Below are positions 34,932 through 44,450 of a stretch of 64,000 nucleotides of DNA, piece after piece. A program made the position numbers and the translations under genes. The stretch covers positions 21,186 to 85,185 of the forward strand of contig NZ_MWWR01000019.1 in the NCBI RefSeq assembly GCF_002259605.1, read 5' to 3'. The DNA comes from Pseudoscardovia radai (GTDB lineage Bacteria; Actinomycetota; Actinomycetes; Actinomycetales; Bifidobacteriaceae). The notes under the pieces were generated by a model. That model saw nothing but the letters and a program-made list of their open reading frames with translations, did no database searches and had not been told where the DNA came from. How positions within the stretch are numbered: the stretch's first letter is position 1; every line of letters begins with the position of its first letter.

Positions 34932-35951
34932 ATGTGCACGGCAATAACCATCAAATCGCGCCAGGGCGACTACTTCTTCGGCCGCACGCTTGATTTCATC
35001 ACCGACATCTTCAAAGAGGCGGATCCGCTGCACCCCGTCGTCGGCATCTGGCCGGCGGGCGCCACCGTGGACGGGCAGATCGAATCGTGGACCGCACGCT
35101 ACGCCTTCGGGGGAGTGGCGCCGCGCGGCACCGTCGCGCTGTTCGACGGCGTGAACGAGGCCGGCCTCGCGGGGGAACTCAACGCGCTCGACGAGCAGAC
35201 CTGGGCGCCGGTCGACGCCATCCGCGCCGACGGCCGCACGCCGCTGCTCACCGAGGAGGTCGTATCGTATTTCCTGTCGCGCTACGCCACGGTGCGCGAA
35301 GTGCGCGACCACGCCGACGAATACGCCTGCGCCGATGTGGATTTCGCGCCGCTTGCCGACGCCGGCCCCTTCTCGCGGGTGCCGTCGCATTTCATCTTCA
35401 CCGATGCCTCCGGCGACTCGGTGGTGCTCGAACCTCTGCACGACGGCCGCTTCACGGTCCTTGACAGCATCGGTGTGCTCACGAACTCGCCCACCTACGA
35501 CTGGCAGGTCACGAATCTGCGCAACTACGTGCAGCTGCAGGGCTTCAACGCCGGCCACACGCAGCTTGGCGAGACCACATCCGGCAGCGGCGTGCTATTA
35601 CGCCAGATCGGGTACGGCTCGGGCCTGCTCGGTATCCCCGGCGACTACACGTCCACGTCGCGTTTCGTGCGCGCCGCGTTTCTCTCGAGGTATATCGACG
35701 ATTTCGACAGCGCCGAGGGCATCGGGGCCCTGCGCGACGTGTTCGCCAGCGTGGTGGTGCCGCGCGGCATCGAGAAATCCGACCCGTCCGGCACGTACCG
35801 CGACAGCACGCAGTACTGGTCGGGCTACGACCTGACGAATCGCGCGATCTATGTGAGCGCGCACGGCACGAATGCCACGATCCGCCGCACGGTTTCCGAT
35901 GTCACCGAGCCCGCCGTGTACGACATCCCCCTCGCCCCCGTGTACGCGTGA
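34932..35951 (+). CDS. Choloylglycine hydrolase family enzyme (bile salt hydrolase/penicillin V acylase type)
   Basis: A 339-residue Ntn-hydrolase. Removal of Met exposes the nucleophile Cys2 (MCTAITIKS). Other active-site residues are in place: Arg18 and Asp21 (FFGRTLDF), Asn75 in FDGVNEAGLAG, Asn185 in LTNSP and Arg244 in TSTSRFVRA. Family members cleave amide bonds of conjugated bile salts, penicillin V or acyl-homoserine lactones; classic bifidobacterial bile salt hydrolases start differently after Cys2 (MCTGVRF), so bile salts are likely but not certain here. ATG 34932 sits 3 bp after AAGGAGGA. No signal peptide, so cytoplasmic. It lies just right of the IS607 element and is followed by a stem-loop. 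Confidence 0.88.
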   Translation: MCTAITIKSRQGDYFFGRTLDFITDIFKEADPLHPVVGIWPAGATVDGQIESWTARYAFGGVAPRGTVALFDGVNEAGLAGELNALDEQTWAPVDAIRADGRTPLLTEEVVSYFLSRYATVREVRDHADEYACADVDFAPLADAGPFSRVPSHFIFTDASGDSVVLEPLHDGRFTVLDSIGVLTNSPTYDWQVTNLRNYVQLQGFNAGHTQLGETTSGSGVLLRQIGYGSGLLGIPGDYTSTSRFVRAAFLSRYIDDFDSAEGIGALRDVFASVVVPRGIEKSDPSGTYRDSTQYWSGYDLTNRAIYVSAHGTNATIRRTVSDVTEPAVYDIPLAPVYA

Positions 35952-35975
35952 CGCGCCTGCGCCCTGGTGCGCGGC

Positions 35976-36022
35976 AACGGTGGCCTTCGCTGGCACTGGG
36001 GTGACCAGTGAAGGCGACCGTT
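35976..36022 (+). terminator. Stem-loop terminator after the choloylglycine hydrolase gene
   Basis: An 18-base arm (35976-35993, AACGGTGGCCTTCGCTGG) pairs with 36005-36022 with two mismatches; loop of 11. No T-run. Confidence 0.7.
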
Positions 36023-36209
36023 GGCGAGAAAACCGGTGCTGTGGTCCGGAACCCGTACCACCGTTCCAGGGCGGGATGGTGCGCGCCGTGTTCGGACGCG
36101 CTGTGATGGTTCGGTGATAGTATGTGAGCGAAGTAGCTCGACGGGGGTGCAATATGTTCCGGGGCTCGCGTCAACGCCGCGTCGCGTCCTGCCATATCGT
36201 ATGCCCGTC

Positions 36210-36245
36210 GCGCCAACGCGCTGTTACGCGCCAACGCGTTGATAC
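36210..36245 (+). repeat. Tandem 18-bp direct repeat upstream of the SPFH gene
   Basis: GCGCCAACGCGCTGTTAC (36210-36227) followed directly by GCGCCAACGCGTTGATAC (36228-36245). Could be operator half-sites about two helical turns apart. Confidence 0.5.
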
Positions 36246-36353
36246 GCGCTGATGCCCGCGCCGCGCGCCACGCACCGCAGCCGGCGTCCGGGACGGAGCC
36301 GGCGGCCGCGCAGACACCAGAGGGATACAGCCACCAAGTCAGGAGAAAGACAT

Positions 36354-37742
36354 ATGGCCGTTTTCGACGTCATCCAGTTCGAGGGCAATCCGAGCGCCGT
36401 CGTGTGGCAGAGCCCGTACACGGACTTCCACTACGGCAGCCAGCTCATCGTCGACGAGAACCACTACGCGGTGCTGCTCATCGAGGGCCTCACCGAGGTG
36501 TTCGGCCCCGGCCCGCACACGCTCGAGACGCAGAACTACCCGTTCCTTGAGAAGATCCAGCAGATGTTCACGGGCGGCAAGACGGCCTTCCCGTGCAAGG
36601 TGTACTTCATCAACAAGGTCCAGACGATGGACATGCTGTGGGGCACCGACAGCAAGCTGCAGGTGATGGACCCGGTCTACGGTCTCCTGCTGAACCTGCG
36701 CCTGCACGGAAACCTCAGCTATTGCGTGGGTGACACGCCGATCGACGTGAAGAAGCTCATGGAGAAGTTCTCCGGTTTCGTCACGAACTTCGGCTCCGAC
36801 CAGGTGCTCAAGAACATGCGCGGCATCATCTCCGCGCGCGTGTCCGACACGGTGGCGAAGTTCTTTGCCACGTCGGGAGTCGATATTTTCACGGCGAATG
36901 CGCATCTGCTCGAGCTGAGCGAGGCCATCGAGAAGCCGCTGTCCGAGAAGTTCGCGGAGTATGGCCTGAAGCTCACGCAGTTCTTCATGGAGACCATCAC
37001 CACCGACCAGGACGACACGCAGGAGTTCAAGGAGGCCCGCAGCAAGGCCATGCGCACCATCACGGATGCGCAGGCTGCGGCCGCATCGCGTGCGATCCAG
37101 GGCTTCACGTGGCAGGAGCAGCGCCAGATGGACACGCTCCAGACGCTTGCGGGCAACCAGGGCACGCCCGGCACCTTCATGGGCGGCATGCTGGGACTGA
37201 ACCTCTCGGGTCCGATGACGCAGCCGTTCAACTCCATGATCGGCAACAACATCACGAATCCGATGAACAGCATGAGCCAGGCGATGAACAACATGGGCGG
37301 CGTGCCCATGCAGAACGGCGCTACGCAGGGTGCCGGCGCGCAGGCCGGCGCTGCGGGCTTCCCCCAGAACGCGGCGGTGAACAATCCCGCGGCTGCTGCT
37401 GCCGCTGCTGCGGCAGGCAATACGATGGGCCAGCAGCCCGGTGCAAACGGTCAGGGTGCGCCGAATGGTGCGGCTGGCGCGAACGGGCAGACGATGAACC
37501 CGCCGGCGCAGCAAGCGGCACCGAACCAGGCCACGTCCAACCAACAGCCCGCGCCGAACCAGCCGAACCAGCAGCAGCCGGCCGCGGCGACGTGCCCGAA
37601 CTGCAGCCAGCCGGTGCAGCCGGGCTGGAAGATGTGCCCGTTCTGCGGCACCCAGCTCGTCAAGCCCACCTGCCCGAACTGCGGCCAGGAGACCCAGCCG
37701 GGCTGGAAGATGTGCCCGTTCTGCGGCACCCAGCTGAACTGA
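36354..37742 (+). CDS. SPFH-domain protein with C-terminal double zinc ribbon
   Basis: A 462-residue protein. The N-terminal 260 residues form an SPFH/band-7-like domain of the soluble type annotated as virion-core-like (VIQFEGNPSAVVWQSPYTDF, then HYAVLLIEGLTEVFGPGPHT). A Met/Gln/Asn-rich disordered linker (about 265-410) carries MNNMGG and poly-Ala runs. Two zinc ribbons end the protein (about 414-461), each with CPNC and WKMCPFCGTQL. Such proteins form oligomers that can organise membranes or stress complexes. ATG 36354 follows AGGAGAAAG. It leads a nine-gene co-directional block ending at 49104. Confidence 0.85.
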   Translation: MAVFDVIQFEGNPSAVVWQSPYTDFHYGSQLIVDENHYAVLLIEGLTEVFGPGPHTLETQNYPFLEKIQQMFTGGKTAFPCKVYFINKVQTMDMLWGTDSKLQVMDPVYGLLLNLRLHGNLSYCVGDTPIDVKKLMEKFSGFVTNFGSDQVLKNMRGIISARVSDTVAKFFATSGVDIFTANAHLLELSEAIEKPLSEKFAEYGLKLTQFFMETITTDQDDTQEFKEARSKAMRTITDAQAAAASRAIQGFTWQEQRQMDTLQTLAGNQGTPGTFMGGMLGLNLSGPMTQPFNSMIGNNITNPMNSMSQAMNNMGGVPMQNGATQGAGAQAGAAGFPQNAAVNNPAAAAAAAAAGNTMGQQPGANGQGAPNGAAGANGQTMNPPAQQAAPNQATSNQQPAPNQPNQQQPAAATCPNCSQPVQPGWKMCPFCGTQLVKPTCPNCGQETQPGWKMCPFCGTQLN

Positions 37743-37820
37743 CGCTCGCCGCGTGACGGCTCGGGCACATAAGCCACACAAGGCATACCCACGCATAACC
37801 CACAGACCCAAGGGGACACC

Positions 37821-38552
37821 ATGAACAACAACAAAGACATCGACGCGCAGCGCAAGCTCAACATCGCCATCTGCGCCATCGGCGGCATCATCTTCCTCGT
37901 GTACGCGGCCGTGCTCATCACCTTCGTCAGGGAGCTGCACCCGGCGGGCGTCATCGGCATCATCTTCACGGTGATCGCCTTCATCCTCGCCTTCGCCACG
38001 CCCGCTTTCGCGGTGAAGCGTCCGAACGCCGAGGCCCTGTTCTTTGGCCTGCCGCTCATCGCCTTCGCCTCGCGCTACTTCATCGTGCAGGTCGTGGTCG
38101 GCGCCATCCTGCTCGCGGCCCAGCGGGTCCTGGGCGCGGGCATCGCCTTCTGCATCGAGCTCATCATCCTGGCCGTGTTCCTCATCGCCATGATCGTGGG
38201 CTACTTCACGCAGAGCGCGAGCCTGGGCCAGCGCGAGGAGCGCCGCCAGCAGCAGGTGACGTGGACCTTCCGCGTCACCGATGTGGACGGCACCATGCGT
38301 CTGGCGCAGAGCAAGGGCGCGCCGCAGGAGGTGGTGAGCCAGCTGCAGCATCTCGTGGAGACCGTGCGCTACTCCGACGCCTTCTCCCATCAGAACCCCA
38401 TGATCATGCAGATGGAGCGCCAGATCAGCGACGAAACCGCGCAGCTGCGCCAGTGCGTGGCGGCAGGCGACTGGATGACCACGGCCGCGCTGTGTCGCGA
38501 TCTGGAGTTGCGCTACACGGACCGCGCCAACCAGCTGCTGGCCATTAAGTGA
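37821..38552 (+). CDS. Four-helix membrane protein of the SPFH/AAA island
   Basis: A 243-residue protein with four predicted membrane helices (about 15-35, 43-65, 72-95, 103-133) and a cytoplasmic helical tail of about 110 residues (REERRQQQVTWTFRVTDVDG, later MIMQMERQISDETAQLRQ). I do not recognise the family. It lies 78 bp after the SPFH gene and would give the SPFH protein a membrane partner. No catalytic motif. Confidence 0.72.
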   Translation: MNNNKDIDAQRKLNIAICAIGGIIFLVYAAVLITFVRELHPAGVIGIIFTVIAFILAFATPAFAVKRPNAEALFFGLPLIAFASRYFIVQVVVGAILLAAQRVLGAGIAFCIELIILAVFLIAMIVGYFTQSASLGQREERRQQQVTWTFRVTDVDGTMRLAQSKGAPQEVVSQLQHLVETVRYSDAFSHQNPMIMQMERQISDETAQLRQCVAAGDWMTTAALCRDLELRYTDRANQLLAIK

Positions 38553-38623
38553 GGGCGGGCGGCGATACGCGGGAGACGCGCCGGCCATGATGCCGCCGGC
38601 GCTTAGGAATCCAAGGAGAAGCG

Positions 38624-40720
38624 ATGGCCATCTCATTCAAGCAGCGTGTCTGCGAGACCTGCGGCGGCGACCTCGTGCTCGACCAGGCGCGGTGCTGCTA
38701 CATCTGCATGTACTGCGGCAACACGTACGAGCGCAGCGAAAGCTACGACGGCAACCTGTCCGTGCGCAACGCCGCGCTCCAGGCGCTGAACAGCGTCGCG
38801 TCGCTCGGCGGCAGCCTTGACAAATGGGACACCGTGGAGGACAACCTCAACGACTGCCTCAAAATCGACCCGTCCTACGCGGGCACCGTCGTGGCGCAGC
38901 TGGCGGCAGCGTTCACGCGCGTGCGCGTTCTGGGGCGCACCGATCCCAACGCGGCGAAGGCTGAGCTGTCGAAGGTGAGCGGGGCCTACGCCAAGCTCGG
39001 CAAGGGCTTCGACCCCTCGACCCACGGCGACGAGGCCGATTTCTACGACGCCATCGAATCCGCCGACGCGCGTACCCTGCTGGCCGGCGTGTTCACCGCC
39101 TTCCATGACGATGCGCGCGCCTCCTACCTCGAAAACGGCATCCATTCCTCCGACCTGCATTCGAGCGAGGCCGCCATGATGCTTATCACGCGCGCCTTCG
39201 AGCAGAAGGACTGGGACAAGCTGGATGACACGCTCACGTCCCCGGCCGTCATCGACGCGAACGCCGTGTTCGCGCGCCTCCTGACCGAATACCCCGACCG
39301 CGAGGGCAAGGCCCAGGACGCCGAGCTCCTGCTGGGCAAAGGCGTCGACGCGCAGGCCGCGCGCGAGGCGGCGTCCGCGTATCTGCGCAGTTCCGACGAC
39401 GCCCCTGACACGAAGGTGGCGGTTCTTCAGCGCTGCACGGCTCACGGCGTCGCGCCGACCGGCGAGGCGATGGCGAAGCTGCTGGGCGAGGCGGGGCCTA
39501 AGTCCTGCTCCACGATTTTCGAGAAGCTTCCCGGAGGCGTACTGACCGACGATGACGTCGCCCAGCTGACGCGTGCCCTTCAGGCGAACGAACCCGTGGA
39601 CGTGATGGGCACGTGCCTCGCGGCGCTCGCCGCGGCGGGTTACTTTGTGGATCTGCGCGCCGACGACGCCCTCGCCTTCATGGAGCGCGCTGACCTTTCG
39701 GTGGCCGACCGCGTGTCGGGCTGGAAGACGTTGTGCGACGCGGGCCTCGAACCACGCCGCCGCCAAAGCGTTTTTGACGATATTCTGCTCAAGCTCCCCG
39801 CCGCGGATGCCGCGAAAGGCGTCGCGGATGCCGCGAAGGACGCGGCGCAGGAATCGTCCGACACCGCGGATTCGGCAGCGGCGCAGGAATCGGCGCCCGC
39901 GCAGGAGTCGTCCGCCGCAGTGGATCCGGCGGCCGCCAAGCCCACGCTTCTCGCGGCCATCGCCGCCACGCTGCCGGATGGTCCCAGCCCCTTCACGGTG
40001 CGCACATACCTAGGCGAGTCCACCATCGATGGAACCGCCAAGCCGCAGGTGCTCGCCTCGTTCCTCGGCACGCTCGGCTCCGCGCCGGTGATTCGCACGG
40101 CCGCCTCGGACTACGAGCACACGCATCCGGACGATTCCGACACCGCCCTCGCCGTGCTGCGCGTCCTTGCCGAGGCGGGCATCATCGACTCCATCGGCGG
40201 CAGCATGGGCTCGGCCGGTTTCCAGGCCGTCGGCTCCGGCGTTCAGGCCTCGCCCCACGCACTCGACGAATACCTGACGCTCACCCTGAAGCCCAATGCC
40301 TCAGAGCCCTTCAACCCCACCACCGCGCAGGGCCTCGTGGTACCCGGACTGCAGGTGAGCCCCGGCAACGCCATGTCGTTCCTCTTCGCCACGCCCGACT
40401 TCCCGGGCAAAGGCGATATGTTCGCCCACATGCTGCACGGCACCGTGCTGGACGCCGACGCCCCGGTGCAGGTCTATACGCAGCCGACGGGCGCGCTTCT
40501 CATCGCCCCGCTCCTACAGTGCTACCTTCTGGCCAGCACCGACGGGCCCGACACGGCGCAGAGCGTCATCGCCGCGCTGCAGCCGGTGACGTCCCAGCTC
40601 AACTGCGACGTCACCTTCGCCGGCACACCGACGCGCTTCCGCAAACTCGTGCGCTCCGGGCAGGTGACGGTGCCGCAGTCCACGGCCGCCTTCTGCGAGG
40701 GGATAGGCATGTTCCAGTAG
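38624..40720 (+). CDS. Zinc-ribbon helical-repeat protein, function unknown
   Basis: A 698-residue protein. The N-terminus is a zinc ribbon (CETCGG at 10-15 and CMYCGN at 27-32). Residues 50-400 are Ala-rich helices in a repeat-like pattern, suggesting a TPR-like solenoid. A disordered Ala/Gln/Ser stretch lies at about 395-435. The last 240 residues are a mixed alpha/beta domain (GLVVPGLQVSPGNAMSFLFA, then PDFPGKGDM). The ATG follows AAGGAG. No family recognised. It is part of the SPFH/AAA island. Confidence 0.7.
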   Translation: MAISFKQRVCETCGGDLVLDQARCCYICMYCGNTYERSESYDGNLSVRNAALQALNSVASLGGSLDKWDTVEDNLNDCLKIDPSYAGTVVAQLAAAFTRVRVLGRTDPNAAKAELSKVSGAYAKLGKGFDPSTHGDEADFYDAIESADARTLLAGVFTAFHDDARASYLENGIHSSDLHSSEAAMMLITRAFEQKDWDKLDDTLTSPAVIDANAVFARLLTEYPDREGKAQDAELLLGKGVDAQAAREAASAYLRSSDDAPDTKVAVLQRCTAHGVAPTGEAMAKLLGEAGPKSCSTIFEKLPGGVLTDDDVAQLTRALQANEPVDVMGTCLAALAAAGYFVDLRADDALAFMERADLSVADRVSGWKTLCDAGLEPRRRQSVFDDILLKLPAADAAKGVADAAKDAAQESSDTADSAAAQESAPAQESSAAVDPAAAKPTLLAAIAATLPDGPSPFTVRTYLGESTIDGTAKPQVLASFLGTLGSAPVIRTAASDYEHTHPDDSDTALAVLRVLAEAGIIDSIGGSMGSAGFQAVGSGVQASPHALDEYLTLTLKPNASEPFNPTTAQGLVVPGLQVSPGNAMSFLFATPDFPGKGDMFAHMLHGTVLDADAPVQVYTQPTGALLIAPLLQCYLLASTDGPDTAQSVIAALQPVTSQLNCDVTFAGTPTRFRKLVRSGQVTVPQSTAAFCEGIGMFQ

Positions 40721-40739
40721 GCCCGCGCTCCGATGCCGG

Positions 40740-40830
40740 AAGGCATTGGAGTCACACCACACCGGCACAACCACACCGCTAGAACATAACCACACAGGTA
40801 CACAACCACAACAGCACCACACTCAAGGGG
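40740..40830 (+). other. CA-rich leader before the first coiled-coil paralogue
   Basis: A purine-poor stretch made of repeated CACAACCACACC-like units that ends in AAGGGGAAGGAGG, the ribosome site of the next gene. Probably an unstructured mRNA leader. Confidence 0.4.
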
Positions 40831-40842
40831 AAGGAGGACGAG

Positions 40843-42753
40843 ATGTCCGCTTACGATGATGACGACGACAGCGCTGTCCTCGAGGCGCAGATCGCCCACC
40901 TGCGGAGCCAGATCAGCTCCTGCCAGTGGGATATCCAGGAGCTCAACGGCGAGATCGACTACGCCGTGGCGGCCCTGAACGAATTGCGCGGCCGGGCCGC
41001 GGACATGTCGCGGCTGGTCACAGGCGACCTCAAGGGTCTTAACGGCCGTCTGAACGGAAACGCCGTCGACACGCGCGACGTACATATGGCCATCGACAAC
41101 GTCTCGCGCCGCTACTTCCGGTACCGCAGCGAGGCGCAGGCCACGCGCGCCCTGACGCATGACACGGCCCGCTACTACGAGCAGTTCGGCTTCTACAACA
41201 GGCTGCGCCGCGTCTCCCTGGGCTCCGTCATGGCCGTGGACTCGCATCTGATCGTGCAGGATACGGCGCGGAAAATCGTGGAGAAGGAATACCTGAAGAA
41301 CACCGATTACTGGCTCGCCTACGCCACGATGGCCGTGATGCTGTGGTGGACCGACGAGCGTGAGGCGGCGGAACGCGCGCGTGACCGTGCGCTGCAGCTT
41401 TCCCAGACCAAGGCCTCGCTGTTCTTCCTCTTCGTGTGCCTGCGCTTCGGCCGCACCAAGCCGGCAGCGCAATGGTACGACTTCTACCTGCGCTTCGTGC
41501 AGGTCAACGATGTGGGTGACGAATTCCAGTACCTGCTCGAGGCGCAGCTGAGTGGCGCGTTCGACGCGGACGCCACCCTCGCCGCCTCGCTCAGGCGCCG
41601 CATGAAGGACCTCAACCACCAGCTGAGGGACTCCGACCCGACCTTCGACTCGCGCGTGGCGCGCAGAACCTGCGAGGACATGCGTGCTCGCGCGCATGTG
41701 ACGGAATTCGACTTCTACTACCTCGCGCAGTACTGCCCGGCCGTGCCCGACCTCAAGCGCATCCTCTCGGACGCCGAGAAGAACGAAGTGGCGGCGCAGG
41801 ACTACGACGCCCTCTCGAAAATTCGGCCCGCGCGCGGCAACACCGCGGAGAAGCTCGAGGACTCCATCTATAACGTCATCAACTCCATGGACGAGCCGGA
41901 GGAGGAGCTGTACCGGCGCATCCGCCGCAACGAGCTCATCGTCAAGGCCCGTGGCGACGTGGCGCAGGCGCAGAAGGCCTATGACGAGCGCTACCCGAAG
42001 GATCGCGGCACGTCCTACGCCGACCTGCTGCTGCGCTGGGCGTTCGCCGAGGACGACCGCCGCATCCTGCCCCAGGCGCGGCGCTGGGCCATCGAGCAGG
42101 TGGGCGGCGGCATCCGCCAGGGAATGGACGATTTCGCCGCCGGCTACCGCGGCGAGGTTCGGGAGCGCTACGAGATCGACGTGGACGGTTGGAAAGGCGA
42201 GTTCGCCGAATACGAACGCGACCAGGCCGTGCAGAGCTTCGCGGCGTACTTCGAGAAGAACCGCACGTCCATGTACCTCAAAGACACCTATGTGCGCCTG
42301 CTCATCGCCATCACCGTGATCGGCGTGGCGCTGCTGCTCCTGTCGATCCTGGCGCCGCTTGTACCCGTCATCGTCATCGGGGCGCTCGAACTCGTCTTCG
42401 GCGGCATGGGCACGTGGCTTCGCATCGTGTCTCTGCGCGACCGCGTGGAGCACCGCCGGCTCAAGGACATCGAGATCATCTCGAACACGCTGGCGGAGCT
42501 CGGCACGTGGCGCCGCGCCTACCAGCAGGCGGACGCGCAGTTTGCCGATCTCGACGCGGCGCTCGACATCCTGCTCGGCCCCGACGCCAGGCGCACGCAG
42601 CCGACGGGGCAGGAGGGCCAGCCGATGGCGCCGCCGCAGCCGATGGCCGTTGCACAGCCGATGGCTCCACCGCAGCCCATGGCACCGCCGCAGCCGGCGC
42701 AGCCCGTCCAGTCCACGCAGCCCGTACAATCCGCATATCCGACGCAGGCCTGA
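40843..42753 (+). CDS. Coiled-coil membrane protein, paralogue 1 of 3
   Basis: A 636-residue protein. An N-terminal coiled coil (10-60; LEAQIAHLRSQISSCQWDIQ) is followed by a helical core with the family signature YWLAYATMAVMLWWTDEREA and KASLFFLFVCLRF (about 160-210), and later RIRRNELIVKARGDVAQAQK (about 352-371). Two membrane helices lie at about 484-525 (LIAITVIGVALLLLSILAPL). The tail is Pro/Gln-rich. The same signatures recur in the genes at 42763 and 47242, so the three form one paralogous set, probably a hetero-oligomeric membrane complex. ATG has the site AAGGAGG. Family not recognised. Confidence 0.75.
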   Translation: MSAYDDDDDSAVLEAQIAHLRSQISSCQWDIQELNGEIDYAVAALNELRGRAADMSRLVTGDLKGLNGRLNGNAVDTRDVHMAIDNVSRRYFRYRSEAQATRALTHDTARYYEQFGFYNRLRRVSLGSVMAVDSHLIVQDTARKIVEKEYLKNTDYWLAYATMAVMLWWTDEREAAERARDRALQLSQTKASLFFLFVCLRFGRTKPAAQWYDFYLRFVQVNDVGDEFQYLLEAQLSGAFDADATLAASLRRRMKDLNHQLRDSDPTFDSRVARRTCEDMRARAHVTEFDFYYLAQYCPAVPDLKRILSDAEKNEVAAQDYDALSKIRPARGNTAEKLEDSIYNVINSMDEPEEELYRRIRRNELIVKARGDVAQAQKAYDERYPKDRGTSYADLLLRWAFAEDDRRILPQARRWAIEQVGGGIRQGMDDFAAGYRGEVRERYEIDVDGWKGEFAEYERDQAVQSFAAYFEKNRTSMYLKDTYVRLLIAITVIGVALLLLSILAPLVPVIVIGALELVFGGMGTWLRIVSLRDRVEHRRLKDIEIISNTLAELGTWRRAYQQADAQFADLDAALDILLGPDARRTQPTGQEGQPMAPPQPMAVAQPMAPPQPMAPPQPAQPVQSTQPVQSAYPTQA

Positions 42754-42762
42754 GGAGGAACC

Positions 42763-44388
42763 ATGAACCTAGGGCAATCGTCCATCGACGAACTCCAGCA
42801 AACCGTCGACACCTTCCGCAGCCATGTCGACCAGCACATCACCGCCATCGACGGCGTCTCCACGAATATCCAGACCACCACGGCGCAGGTTGCCGCGGAG
42901 GTGGAGGAATTCAAGAAGAACATGACGATGAGCGAGGAGATGGGCCTCGCCTCCGAGAACATCATGCGCCTCGACCAGATAGCCCGCGAGCAGTTCGGCG
43001 GCTACGAGGAGGTGCGCCGCACCGTCATCGGCATCGTGCGCGACTACGACATCAACCTCGTGCGCGGCAAAACCATCGACGAGCTCTCGCAGGAGCTGTG
43101 GGTGTCGAATTCGCGCTACTGGCTGTCGTATGCGCTTATCGCGCTGGCCGCGTGGGTCAACGATTACCCGGAGCTCGCCGCGAACGCCGTCTCGGAATGC
43201 ATGCACCGAGACAAGATCAAGGCCACGCTGTTCTTCACGCTGCTCAACCTGCGCTTCGACCGCATCCCCGCCGCGCGCGAATGGTTCGGCATCTACCTGT
43301 CCGCGCTCGACCCCGCCGACCTGCCGCTCGAAAGCGCCGTCATGCTCCAGGCCTACCTGGCCGGCGCCTTCGGCCGCGACAAGAAGATGCAGGACGAGGT
43401 CTCCCGCCGCATCGACGACTGGATAGCCCAGGTGGCCGCCGACGAGGCGTCCCGCAAGGAGTTCGTCGGCTCGTACCGCCGCTACATCGAGGAGCGCAGG
43501 CCGTCGAAGCAGTTCCAGTACCCGGCGCTGCAGCAGGTGTGCTCCAACGTGGCGCAGGCGCAGGCCATGCACGACGGTTACTCGCGCTACGCGCTGCTGC
43601 TCCAGATGGTCAATGAGCTCGATGTGCCCGCCGTGGAACAGACCGACGGGAACTTCAAGGCGCGCATCGACAAGGTGCTCTCCGATCTCATCTCCAACTA
43701 CGACCGCGACGAGCGCGAGGTGCGCGACCAGAAGGCGTACTACGAGTTCGTGGTGAAGAACGACGGCGACACGCAGGCCGCGCAAACCCAGTACAAGACC
43801 ATGCTCGAGCAGCGCCAGAAGGGCTCGAATATCGGCCGCACCTTCCTCGACTGGGTGCTGTACCGCTCGAGCAGCCAGATCGACGTGCACGTGCGCCGCT
43901 TCGCGCTGTCGCGCACGAAGCGATGGCTGCTGTCGGCCATCGACGAATACGATGACGCGCTGCGCCAGGCCAGGCCCGACGCCTACGCACTGGAGTTGCA
44001 GATCCAGCCGGGGCTCACGTGGACCGGCACCATCGACCAGACGGGCTCGAACGGGCAGGCGCTGTGCGGCGAGGTCTCCGCTTTCGTGCGCGACCACCGC
44101 ACATCCATCGTGTTCTTCAACAAGCCCAATATCGTGGCCGGCGTCATCGGCATCGTGTGCATCGGCCTGGCGTTCCTCTCGCCGTTCACGCTGATCGGCT
44201 CTCTGGCGGCGACCCTCTTCATCGTGTGGAACATCCTGTCGAAGTCGAAGACCTTTGACCAGATCGTGGCATCCAGCGTGAACTCGGTGGCGACGGCCTC
44301 CAATGAGGCGGCGATGCTCCACCAGTACACGCTTGACTGCGGCAGGGTGCGCGACGAGGTGAAGGCGCGGCTGCAGCATAATTTCTAA
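42763..44388 (+). CDS. Coiled-coil membrane protein, paralogue 2 of 3
   Basis: A 541-residue paralogue, 9 bp after the previous gene and so coupled. A coiled coil occupies about 5-50. The family core is present: YWLSYALIALAAWVNDYPEL, KATLFFTLLNLRF (about 155-180), then YEFVVKNDGDTQAAQTQY and FLDWVLYRSSSQID at about 360. Membrane helices lie at about 455-490 (GVIGIVCIGLAFLSPFTLIG). Function unknown. It lacks the Pro/Gln tail of paralogue 1. Confidence 0.75.
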   Translation: MNLGQSSIDELQQTVDTFRSHVDQHITAIDGVSTNIQTTTAQVAAEVEEFKKNMTMSEEMGLASENIMRLDQIAREQFGGYEEVRRTVIGIVRDYDINLVRGKTIDELSQELWVSNSRYWLSYALIALAAWVNDYPELAANAVSECMHRDKIKATLFFTLLNLRFDRIPAAREWFGIYLSALDPADLPLESAVMLQAYLAGAFGRDKKMQDEVSRRIDDWIAQVAADEASRKEFVGSYRRYIEERRPSKQFQYPALQQVCSNVAQAQAMHDGYSRYALLLQMVNELDVPAVEQTDGNFKARIDKVLSDLISNYDRDEREVRDQKAYYEFVVKNDGDTQAAQTQYKTMLEQRQKGSNIGRTFLDWVLYRSSSQIDVHVRRFALSRTKRWLLSAIDEYDDALRQARPDAYALELQIQPGLTWTGTIDQTGSNGQALCGEVSAFVRDHRTSIVFFNKPNIVAGVIGIVCIGLAFLSPFTLIGSLAATLFIVWNILSKSKTFDQIVASSVNSVATASNEAAMLHQYTLDCGRVRDEVKARLQHNF

Positions 44389-44450
44389 ACACGATGCACG
44401 CGACGCATAAACATGACGACGCATAAACACGACGCAAAAGGAGACAGACC

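Larger units (their letters stand above)
35952..36353. other. Intergenic region with terminator and tandem 18-bp repeats
   Basis: About 400 bp before the SPFH operon. It contains the terminator at 35976-36022, a tandem 18-bp direct repeat at 36210-36245 (GCGCCAACGCG-TTG-TAC, three mismatches) with a partial third copy, a GC-rich leader, and the ribosome site AGGAGAAAG at 36341-36349. Promoter of the island should be here; no clear consensus seen. No gene. Confidence 0.55.

Noticed and set aside
34932..35951. Naming the gene bsh outright
   Set aside because: Active-site residues do not separate bile salt hydrolases from penicillin V acylases, and the N-terminus is unlike classic bifidobacterial enzymes.
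36339..38636. 765-codon open frame on the minus strand opposite the SPFH and membrane-protein genes
   Set aside because: A GC-rich antisense shadow of well-supported plus-strand genes; its protein is rich in His/Arg/Leu with no domain.
40522..44430. Long minus-strand frames opposite the coiled-coil paralogues
   Set aside because: Same antisense effect; the plus-strand genes have ribosome sites, coupled starts and shared motifs.
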